Positions 32,568-39,141 of a stretch of DNA of 39,141 bases are shown piece after piece. The stretch comes from Bacillota bacterium. GTDB lineage: Bacteria > Bacillota > Clostridia > Lachnospirales > Cellulosilyticaceae. How positions within the stretch are numbered: the first letter of the stretch is position 1; each line of letters opens with the position of its first letter. The position numbers were made by a program, and so were the translations under genes. The notes beneath the pieces are model-generated. The model was not told where the DNA came from. It searched no databases and saw only the letters and a program-made list of their open reading frames with translations. Where the stretch lies: NCBI GenBank assembly GCA_023436395.1, contig JAEZJJ010000011.1, positions 1 through 39,141 of the forward strand, written 5' to 3'.

Positions 32568-34331
32568 ATGAGATATCCTGAGCATGTAATTGAGGAAGTA
32601 CGAGAAAAAAGTGATATTGTTTCTATTATCTCCGAATATACAGCACTTACTAAAAGAGGGCACTCCTATACAGGGCTATGTCCTTTTCATAATGAAAAGA
32701 CCCCTTCATTTTCTGTAAGTGAAGAGAAGCAACTGTATTATTGCTTTGGTTGTGGAGCAGGAGGAAATGTGATTACATTCCTAATGCAGAAGGAAAATAT
32801 GACGTTTATAGAGACTATTAAACATTTAGCAGAGAGAGAAAACATTAAGTTAGACGAAACTTACTTATCAGAAGAAGAAGTAGAAAAAAATAAGAAAAAA
32901 CAACAACTTTTAGAAGTCCTAAAGGAAAGTGCACGTTTTTTTCATTACAATTTAAGACAAGGTTCTCACCAGTCGCCTTTATCTTATCTTGTAGAGCGTG
33001 GATTATCCATGGAAGTCATTAAACAGTTTGGTTTAGGTTATGCTCCTGCTCAGTTTAATGCACTTTATGAATACTTAAAGCAAAAAGGGTATTCTGATGA
33101 CTTGCTATTAGAATCAGGGTTATTTTTAACAGGGAAAAATAGTAAAATGCCCTATGATCGTTTTGCAGATCGTATCATTTTTCCAATTTTTGATTTAAGT
33201 AAAAAAGTAATCGCATTTGGTGGTAGAGTATTAGACAACAGTTTACCAAAGTATTTAAATTCTCCTGAAAATATTCTTTTTAATAAAAGTAGGACTTTAT
33301 ATGGCTTACACATTGCTAAAACTTCTTCTAGTCCGTATTTTATTCTTGTAGAAGGCTATATGGATGTCATTGCTATGCATCAGGCAGGATTTAATCAAAC
33401 CATTGCATCTCTTGGGACTGCGTTTACATCGGGACATGCTAAGCTTATTAAAAGGCATGTTAAGGAGGTTGTTATCTTATATGATAGTGATGGCGCAGGG
33501 CAAAAGGCAGCCTTAAGAGCTATTCCCATTCTTAGGAATGAAGGAATTAAAGTGAAAGTACTTCAACTTAAAGAGGGAAAAGATCCTGATGAGTTTTTGA
33601 AAACTCATGGCTATGAGACGATGAAACAGCTTATTGAAGAGGCACCTGTAGACATATGGTTTCAAGTCCTTTATATAGAAAAGAAATATGAGCTTTCAAA
33701 TCCAGAAGAAAAGGTGAAATTCTTACAGGAGATAGCCACTATTTTAGCAGAATCAAGTAGTAGTATCGAACAGGCTATCTATATAGGTGAGATTTGTGCC
33801 AAATATCAAATTGATGAGGTGGCTTTTAAAGCAGAAATGAATGCCCATCAAGGACAAATGATAAGAAGACCAAGGGAAAGAGAAAAAGATGCTATATCGC
33901 CTATAAAGAAACAACAACTTTTTAATAATGAAGTTATTTTCCTTGCAACACTTTATCATTATCCACAACTTGGTAGACATATCCTAAAGTATATTCATCC
34001 TGAGCTATTTGAAGAGGCACTACTTTATGACTTAGCAAAAGGGATTATAGAGACACTAGAAACCGGTAAAGAAGTAGATCTTAACTACTTTACAACAAAA
34101 TATCCAGAAGTGAATGAACAGAACGTTATTTCACATGTCCTTATCCATAAGGATCAGCGCTATGAGGACATAGAAATCTTACAAAAAATGATGACAGAAA
34201 ATGTTAAACGCCTCAATAAAACTTATATTGAAAGACGTTTAAAGCAAACAACAGATATAAATGAAGTACAAAATCTACTATTTCAAAAAAAGGAGCTTGA
34301 CAAGTTGAATATTGATTATATAAATGGTTAG
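32568..34331 (+). CDS. dnaG: DNA primase
   Basis: The 587-residue primase makes RNA primers at the replication fork. The N-terminal zinc ribbon has Cys38, His41, Cys59 and Cys62 (CPFH...CFGC). The catalytic core includes a TOPRIM domain with VEGYMDVIAMH and LYDSDGAGQKA. The C-terminal 150 residues correspond to the helicase-binding domain that contacts DnaB. The start ATG follows gaaaggaagg, 27 bases after the dgt stop. The gene lies directly upstream of the main sigma factor gene, as in the macromolecular-synthesis operons of many bacteria. Confidence 0.96.
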   Translation: MRYPEHVIEEVREKSDIVSIISEYTALTKRGHSYTGLCPFHNEKTPSFSVSEEKQLYYCFGCGAGGNVITFLMQKENMTFIETIKHLAERENIKLDETYLSEEEVEKNKKKQQLLEVLKESARFFHYNLRQGSHQSPLSYLVERGLSMEVIKQFGLGYAPAQFNALYEYLKQKGYSDDLLLESGLFLTGKNSKMPYDRFADRIIFPIFDLSKKVIAFGGRVLDNSLPKYLNSPENILFNKSRTLYGLHIAKTSSSPYFILVEGYMDVIAMHQAGFNQTIASLGTAFTSGHAKLIKRHVKEVVILYDSDGAGQKAALRAIPILRNEGIKVKVLQLKEGKDPDEFLKTHGYETMKQLIEEAPVDIWFQVLYIEKKYELSNPEEKVKFLQEIATILAESSSSIEQAIYIGEICAKYQIDEVAFKAEMNAHQGQMIRRPREREKDAISPIKKQQLFNNEVIFLATLYHYPQLGRHILKYIHPELFEEALLYDLAKGIIETLETGKEVDLNYFTTKYPEVNEQNVISHVLIHKDQRYEDIEILQKMMTENVKRLNKTYIERRLKQTTDINEVQNLLFQKKELDKLNIDYING

Positions 34332-34361
34332 AATAGTAGGCAGGAGAAAGGATTGATAATA

Positions 34362-35444
34362 GTGAAAGATGTGGCAGAACAGAAGCTAGCTTTTAAGGCA
34401 AAGTTAGACCAGCTTATAAACATAGCAAAAGACAAAAAAGGAATGCTTGACCAAGAGGATATCAATGAAGTATTTTCAGACATGGATCTTGAACCTAATA
34501 AAATAGAACAAATATATGAGTACCTTGAAGCACAGAACATTGATATTATAGGTAATTTAAATGATGTAGAAGTAGATGAGGTAGATATTGATTTAAGCAA
34601 CTTACCTGATGGTATCAGTATAGATGATCCTGTTCGTATGTATCTTAAAGAAATAGGAAAAGTCCCTCTCCTTTCAGCAGAACAAGAAATTATCTTGGCA
34701 CAAAGAATGCAAGAAGGCGATCAAGAAGCTAAGAAGAAGCTTGCTGAGGCCAACTTAAGATTAGTAGTAAGTATAGCTAAACGTTATGTAGGACGTGGTA
34801 TGCTTTTCTTAGACCTTATACAAGAAGGTAACTTAGGCCTTATTAAAGCTGTAGAAAAGTTTGATTATACTAAAGGGTTTAAATTTAGTACCTATGCCAC
34901 TTGGTGGATTCGTCAAGCCATTACAAGAGCCATTGCAGATCAAGCTCGTACGATTCGTATTCCTGTGCATATGGTAGAGACTATTAATAAATTAATGCGT
35001 GTCTCAAGACAATTACTACAAGAATTAGGACGTGATCCACAACCAGAAGAAATTGCAAAGCGTATGGATATGCCAGTTTCTAAAGTGCGTGAAATCATGA
35101 AAATTTCTCAAGAACCGGTTTCCCTTGAGACACCTATTGGTGAAGAGGAAGATAGTCACTTAGGAGATTTTATTCCAGATGAAGATATTCCAGTTCCTGC
35201 TGAAGCAGCGGCATTTACCTTATTAAAAGAACAGCTTATTGAGGTGTTAGATACTTTAACTGAAAGAGAGCAAAAGGTACTTCGTTTACGTTTTGGCTTA
35301 GATGATGGGCGTGCAAGAACCCTTGAAGAAGTAGGGAAAGAATTTAGTGTCACAAGAGAACGTATTCGTCAAATTGAAGCTAAGGCTTTAAGAAAGTTAC
35401 GTCATCCAAGTAGAAGTAAAAAATTAAAAGATTACCTTGAATAA
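34362..35444 (+). CDS. rpoD: Primary RNA polymerase sigma factor (sigma A)
   Basis: The protein is about 360 residues long and is the housekeeping sigma factor. Region 1.1-like sequence is at the N-terminus, region 1.2 at DDPVRMYLKEIGKVPLLS, region 2 with FSTYATWWIRQAITRAI (promoter melting and -10 recognition), region 3, and region 4.2 with EEVGKEFSVTRERIRQIEAKALRKLRHPSR (split here by family knowledge into the -35-binding helix). The start is GTG 34362, nine bases after aaagga; TTG 34353 directly after that site is the alternative. It follows dnaG by 30 bases and is ended by a hairpin, so it closes the dgt-dnaG-rpoD transcript, with some read-through possible. Confidence 0.95.
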   Translation: MKDVAEQKLAFKAKLDQLINIAKDKKGMLDQEDINEVFSDMDLEPNKIEQIYEYLEAQNIDIIGNLNDVEVDEVDIDLSNLPDGISIDDPVRMYLKEIGKVPLLSAEQEIILAQRMQEGDQEAKKKLAEANLRLVVSIAKRYVGRGMLFLDLIQEGNLGLIKAVEKFDYTKGFKFSTYATWWIRQAITRAIADQARTIRIPVHMVETINKLMRVSRQLLQELGRDPQPEEIAKRMDMPVSKVREIMKISQEPVSLETPIGEEEDSHLGDFIPDEDIPVPAEAAAFTLLKEQLIEVLDTLTEREQKVLRLRFGLDDGRARTLEEVGKEFSVTRERIRQIEAKALRKLRHPSRSKKLKDYLE

Positions 35445-35455
35445 ATCATAATAGT

Positions 35456-35492
35456 AGAAGTTGACTTGTCAACTTCTCTTTTATTATTTTTT
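35456..35492 (+). terminator. Terminator after rpoD
   Basis: Perfect 9-bp stem (35456-35464 with 35469-35477), 4-base loop, and a long T-rich tail including six T's. Confidence 0.85.
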
Positions 35493-35556
35493 ACTATATA
35501 ATGAATAGAAGATACAACTAAAAGAAGATTGAAAATAGATTTAAAGAGGTGTCAAA

Positions 35557-36246
35557 GTGGAATTATCAACACGTTTATCAGCTTTAGTGCAATATGTTCC
35601 AAAGGGAAGTAGTGTGATTGATGTAGGAACTGACCATGCCTACATACCTATTTATTTAATGAAAACAGGCCAGGCAGTACGTTGTCTTGCAACAGATATT
35701 AATGCAGGGCCACTTAAGAAAGCCGCTCATAATATGAGGTCTTATGGGATTTCAGACATCCGTTTAAAACAAACCAATGGTTTAGAAGGCATTACAGCAG
35801 TGGATGGGGATGTCATTATGATTTCAGGAATGGGAGGCTACCTTATTATTGATATTTTAGAGCGTGCAAAGGTATTAGTAAAGGGGATTAAAAAGCTTAT
35901 TTTACAGCCACAACAAGATATTGATCAAGTGAGAAAATATTTGCATCAGATAGGTTTTCGAATTGAGGATGAAGACTTTGTGGTAGATGATGAAAAATAT
36001 TATACAGTAATTGTTGCTACTTTAGGACAGGAATGTTATGCCTACGATTATGAGTATGTTTATGGGAAATGCCTAATTGAAAAAGGCTTGCCAGTTTTTA
36101 AGGAATGGCTTATTAAAAAGGAAGAAAAACTTATAGCAATAAGAGAATCGATTAGTCATATTGAGTCAGAAAGTGTGGCAAAACGGAAAGAAGAACTAGA
36201 AGCAGAACTTGCTATGCATCGGGAGGTGATGGCATGCCTATTTTAA
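35557..36246 (+). CDS. trmK: tRNA (adenine-22-N1)-methyltransferase TrmK
   Basis: The 229-residue enzyme (YqfN family, COG2384) transfers a methyl group from S-adenosylmethionine to N1 of A22 in tRNA. The Rossmann-type methyltransferase fold starts with VIDVGTDHAYIPIYLM, and the characteristic SGMGGYLIIDIL follows the fourth strand. The C-terminal third is a coiled-coil-like helical part ending in an acidic Lys/Glu stretch. The start is GTG, preceded by agaggtg. Its end overlaps the start of the DUF34 gene by 13 bases, so the two are translationally coupled, as in B. subtilis, where the pair follows sigA. Confidence 0.93.
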   Translation: MELSTRLSALVQYVPKGSSVIDVGTDHAYIPIYLMKTGQAVRCLATDINAGPLKKAAHNMRSYGISDIRLKQTNGLEGITAVDGDVIMISGMGGYLIIDILERAKVLVKGIKKLILQPQQDIDQVRKYLHQIGFRIEDEDFVVDDEKYYTVIVATLGQECYAYDYEYVYGKCLIEKGLPVFKEWLIKKEEKLIAIRESISHIESESVAKRKEELEAELAMHREVMACLF

Positions 36247-37337
36247 ATGAAGTCATTGAGGTTCTGGAAAGATTAGCCCCTCCTTACCTGGCAGAGGCAT
36301 GGGATAATGTAGGTTTATTATTAGGAAGTCGCAGCCAAAAGGTAGATAAAGTATTATGTGCCTTAGACTTAAATGAAGAAGTTGCAGAAGAAGCCATAAC
36401 TTTAGGGGTAGATTGTATCATTACCCACCATCCCTTTTTATTTAAGCCGCTTAAAGCTTTAGATTTAGATACCCAGACTGGTCGTATACTGGCAAAGCTT
36501 ATCAAAGCAGAAATAGCATTATATGCCATGCATACTAACTATGATGCGGCTATAGGTGGTCTAAATGATTATCTATGTAAAGGATTAGGGTTAGAAGCCA
36601 CTTCTGTACTTCAGACTATCAAAGAAGAAAAGTTATATAAATGTCAAGTGTATGTCCCAAAGACCCATTTAGATAAGGTGAGAGAAGCTATTGTCATCCA
36701 TAATCCCTGTCAATTAGGAGCGTATAGTGGGTGTACTTTTACAGCCTTAGGGGAGGGGACTTTTAAGCCTTTAGCAAATGCTAATCCTTATATTGGGACC
36801 TCGGGCGTATTAGAAAAAGTAGAAGAAGGGATAATTAGTTTTGTCACTGAAAGGCAAGTGGTATCCTATGTACTAGAGCAAATTAAAAAGGTACATCCTT
36901 ATGAAGAGGTTGCTTTTGATGTATTCGAAATGGAAAATATGAAAGTTCAGTATGGCATAGGGCGTGTAGGGGTATTACCTCAAGAGGTAAGCTTAGACGC
37001 ATTTATTGATCAAGTCAAAGCTTTTTTTAATGTGACACAGCTTCGTGTCACTAAGGTGAGGAAGGAAAATGACATTAGACGGGTGGCAATTTGTTCTGGA
37101 AGTGGTGCAGAGTTTATTGGGGTAGCGGCTAATAAGGCAGATGTTTATATTACTGGGGACCTGAAATTTCATGAGGCACAATTAGCCTATAGTTTAGGTT
37201 TGACAGTCATAGATGTAGGCCATTATGCTTCCGAGAGTATTGGACTTAAACCAATTGGGGAGGCCATTTGTAATGAGTTCAAAGACTGTGAGGTTATTGA
37301 ATCTCGAGTAAATGGAGAAATGTTATTTATTAAATAG
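36234..37337 (+). CDS. Nif3-like dinuclear metal protein (DUF34, YqfO)
   Basis: The 367-residue protein is of the Nif3/DUF34 family, labelled GTP cyclohydrolase 1 type 2 in databases although the true role is unsettled. Metal ligands are visible in ITHHPFLF, MHTNYDAA and, near the end, VIDVGHYASE. Between the two halves (residues about 130-240) lies the PII-like insert known from B. subtilis YqfO, consistent with the long form. Start ATG lies within the trmK gene (13-base overlap), with gggaggtg as the ribosome site. The nucleoside kinase gene follows 12 bases later. Confidence 0.93.
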   Translation: MPILNEVIEVLERLAPPYLAEAWDNVGLLLGSRSQKVDKVLCALDLNEEVAEEAITLGVDCIITHHPFLFKPLKALDLDTQTGRILAKLIKAEIALYAMHTNYDAAIGGLNDYLCKGLGLEATSVLQTIKEEKLYKCQVYVPKTHLDKVREAIVIHNPCQLGAYSGCTFTALGEGTFKPLANANPYIGTSGVLEKVEEGIISFVTERQVVSYVLEQIKKVHPYEEVAFDVFEMENMKVQYGIGRVGVLPQEVSLDAFIDQVKAFFNVTQLRVTKVRKENDIRRVAICSGSGAEFIGVAANKADVYITGDLKFHEAQLAYSLGLTVIDVGHYASESIGLKPIGEAICNEFKDCEVIESRVNGEMLFIK

Positions 37338-37349
37338 GGGGAATAAACA

Positions 37350-39008
37350 ATGAGTGAAATGGTACGTGTTTTTTTAAAAGATGGCACGCAAGTAGAGGTG
37401 GAAAAAGGAACAACTTTTGAAGCGTTATTTGAGAAGGTAAATGATGTTTCAAAATATCCTGTTATGCTAGCAAAAGTGGAAAATACGTATAAAGAATTAG
37501 GCTCTAAAATTTTACATGACTTATCAGATGTAGGCTTTATTCATTTAGATGAAAAAGATGGAATGCGGGTGTATCATCGCAGTACCACATTTTTATTGGT
37601 AGCTGCAGCTAAACGTATCCTTCCTGATTGTCAAATCATTGTTAATCATCATATAGGTGGGGGGTACTTCTGTGAGTTTAAAGATGATAAATATTGTACA
37701 GAAGAAACTATCCAAAGGATTGAAGAAATGATGCATCAAATGGTAAAAGAAGCCTTACCTATTCAAAAGGAAGTAGTGAGTGTGGAGCAGGCTATGGAAC
37801 TTTTTGAAGCACAAGGGATGTTGGATAAAAAAGAACTCTTTAAGTACAGAAGAACTTCAACGGTAAATATATATACATTAGATTTGATAAAAGACTATTT
37901 TTATGGTTACATGCTAACCAATACAAAAGCAATTCAACTTTTTAAATTGATTCCTTATTCCCATGGATTTATTTTGCAATTTCCTAATGAAAAGGATCCT
38001 AGCCATTTAGCTCCCTTTATTGCTCAACCCAAGTTATCTCATATTTTTAGAGAATCAGAAAGGTGGGCGCGTATTTTAGGTGTAGATACAGTGGGGGCTC
38101 TTAATAATATTATTGCTAAAGGGGAAACAGATGAACTTATTAAAATTTCAGAAGCGCTTCATGAAAAGAAAATTGCAGAGATAGCGGATCAAATTGTAGC
38201 CAAGAAGAATATCAAACTAGTATTAATTGCAGGTCCTTCTTCTTCTGGTAAAACCACAAGTGCTAAAAGGCTTGGTATTCAATTAAAGGTCAATGGCATG
38301 AAACCTCATGTTATTTCCATAGATGATTATTTTGTAAATAGAGAACATACCCCAAGGGATGAAAAAGGGGATTATGACTTTGAAGCATTAGAAGCAATTG
38401 ACATAGAATTATTTAATGATCATATGAAAGCCCTTATTGAAGGGAAAGAAGTAGAAATTCCGACTTTTAATTTTATGACTGGAAAGAGAGAGTACAAAGG
38501 GAATAGAATTAAACTACAACCAGAGGAAATTCTAATTGTTGAAGGTATTCACGGTTTGAATGAGAAGCTGAGTTATGCAATACCTAGAGAGAATAAGTTT
38601 AAAATCTATGTAAGTTGTTTAACACAACTCAATATAGATGATCATAATCGTATTCCTACAACAGACACAAGGCTTATTAGGCGTATGGTAAGAGATAATC
38701 AATATAGGGGGATTGAGCCAGAGAAAACCCTAGGGATTTGGTCATCTGTGAGACGTGGGGAGAATAAAAACATTTTTCCTTTTCAAGAAGAAGCAGATGC
38801 TATGCTCAATACTGTACTAATCTATGAATTAGCAGTACTTAAATCTAAAGCAGAACCATTACTTTTCAGAATTTCCAGACAGTCTCCTTATTATACTGAA
38901 GCAAAGCGTATACTTAAATTCTTGGAGTATTTCTTGCCTATGGACACTTCTGAAATTCCAACTAACTCTCTTATTAGAGAGTTTTTAGGAGGAAGTTCTT
39001 TCCATTAA
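37350..39008 (+). CDS. Nucleoside (uridine-like) kinase with TGS-type N-terminus
   Basis: The 552-residue protein joins a TGS-like segment (residues 1-65) and a threonyl-tRNA-synthetase-like second additional domain (about 70-180, with VNHHIGGGYFCEF) to a C-terminal P-loop kinase of the phosphoribulokinase/uridine kinase family. Walker A is GPSSSGKTT at 295-303, followed by ISIDDYFVNRE and VEGIHGLNE. This arrangement is known from many Clostridia and Thermotogae, where the protein is annotated as nucleoside or uridine kinase. The exact substrate is not deducible. The start follows taggggga. It is the last gene of the trmK-DUF34-kinase unit, and the RNase P RNA promoter lies just downstream. 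Confidence 0.9.
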   Translation: MSEMVRVFLKDGTQVEVEKGTTFEALFEKVNDVSKYPVMLAKVENTYKELGSKILHDLSDVGFIHLDEKDGMRVYHRSTTFLLVAAAKRILPDCQIIVNHHIGGGYFCEFKDDKYCTEETIQRIEEMMHQMVKEALPIQKEVVSVEQAMELFEAQGMLDKKELFKYRRTSTVNIYTLDLIKDYFYGYMLTNTKAIQLFKLIPYSHGFILQFPNEKDPSHLAPFIAQPKLSHIFRESERWARILGVDTVGALNNIIAKGETDELIKISEALHEKKIAEIADQIVAKKNIKLVLIAGPSSSGKTTSAKRLGIQLKVNGMKPHVISIDDYFVNREHTPRDEKGDYDFEALEAIDIELFNDHMKALIEGKEVEIPTFNFMTGKREYKGNRIKLQPEEILIVEGIHGLNEKLSYAIPRENKFKIYVSCLTQLNIDDHNRIPTTDTRLIRRMVRDNQYRGIEPEKTLGIWSSVRRGENKNIFPFQEEADAMLNTVLIYELAVLKSKAEPLLFRISRQSPYYTEAKRILKFLEYFLPMDTSEIPTNSLIREFLGGSSFH

Positions 39009-39037
39009 GAAAAAGAAGAATCTTATGAATACCACAA

Positions 39038-39066
39038 TTGACAAGTAAATAGAAGTAGTGTAAAAT
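39038..39066 (+). promoter_or_regulatory. Promoter of RNase P RNA gene
   Basis: TTGACA at 39038-39043, a 17-base spacer and TAAAAT at 39061-39066 make a near-consensus sigma-A promoter. Transcription would start at about 39073. Confidence 0.85.
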
Positions 39067-39072
39067 AACTAA

Positions 39073-39141
39073 GTTGTTAAGTAAGTCAGACAGTCGCACG
39101 CACATGGCTGAAAAGTAGTGCTTGAGGAACGTCCGGGCTCC
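39073..39141 (+). ncRNA. rnpB: RNase P RNA, 5' part (runs off the window)
   Basis: The sequence aagtcagacagtcgcacg followed by cttgaggaacgtccgggctc is the conserved 5' end of bacterial RNase P RNA: the GAGGAA-GTCCGGGCTC block forms helix P4 and its junction. The start is predicted from the promoter. Only about 69 bases are inside the window, so the P4 partner strand and the rest of the catalytic core cannot be checked here. Confidence 0.93.

Overview
The window is a low-GC Firmicute chromosome segment. The codon usage, strong AGGAGG-type ribosome sites, intrinsic terminators, a glycine T-box and the block dgt-dnaG-rpoD-trmK-DUF34-nucleoside kinase-rnpB all point to the class Clostridia. A cellulolytic member of the Lachnospirales (Cellulosilyticum-like) is my best guess, but that is inference from gene content and not a measured placement.

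Layout. 1-1.3 kb: an IS4-family insertion sequence with matching ends. 1.7-7.6 kb: an NTF2-like small protein, a secreted copper-amine-oxidase-N/PKD-like surface protein, a berberine-bridge-type flavoenzyme and the DEAD-box helicase DbpA. 7.6-8.35 kb: no intact gene, but a relatively GC-rich stretch full of inverted repeats (candidate structured RNA, probably minus strand) and a broken minus-strand gene tail. 8.35-13.7 kb: a cysteine-themed locus holding a shortened C_GCAxxG_C_C protein, a YraQ/ArsP-type permease with five 11-residue CxC repeats, a GH5 hydrolase, an 11-cysteine mini-protein, a GH1 beta-glucosidase and a SigZ-type ECF sigma factor ending in five consecutive cysteines. 14.1-16.3 kb: a WYL regulator coupled to a YcaQ-type DNA glycosylase. 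16.5-21.4 kb: a TetR repressor divergent from a two-subunit ABC exporter, with operator-like palindromes inside both promoter spacers, followed by DUF2087 and GIY-YIG genes. 21.3-22.5 kb: a metallo-beta-lactamase-fold gene apparently lacking its own 5' end, a phage-protein remnant (DUF2577-like), and tRNA-Leu(CAA) on the minus strand.

22.7-30.7 kb: an ECF sigma/zinc-finger anti-sigma pair, the T-box-controlled glyS, a frameshifted small membrane-protein gene, a minus-strand PQQ-type beta-propeller protein, and pyruvate phosphate dikinase with very strong codon bias. 30.8-31.4 kb: an alpha/beta hydrolase gene that has lost its C-terminal half. 31.5-39.1 kb: the housekeeping block from dgt through primase, the main sigma factor, TrmK, a Nif3-like protein and a nucleoside kinase, ending in the first bases of the RNase P RNA, which runs out of the window.

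How the genes fit together. The right third is core genome for replication, transcription and RNA processing. The accessory middle (8-22 kb) mixes regulated modules (SigZ/permease, WYL/YcaQ, TetR/ABC) with clear decay: truncated genes, in-frame stops and a phage scrap next to a tRNA. The most interesting candidate for an undescribed system is the cysteine-rich SigZ-permease-glycosidase locus. The candidate structured RNA at 7.6-8.0 kb comes second.
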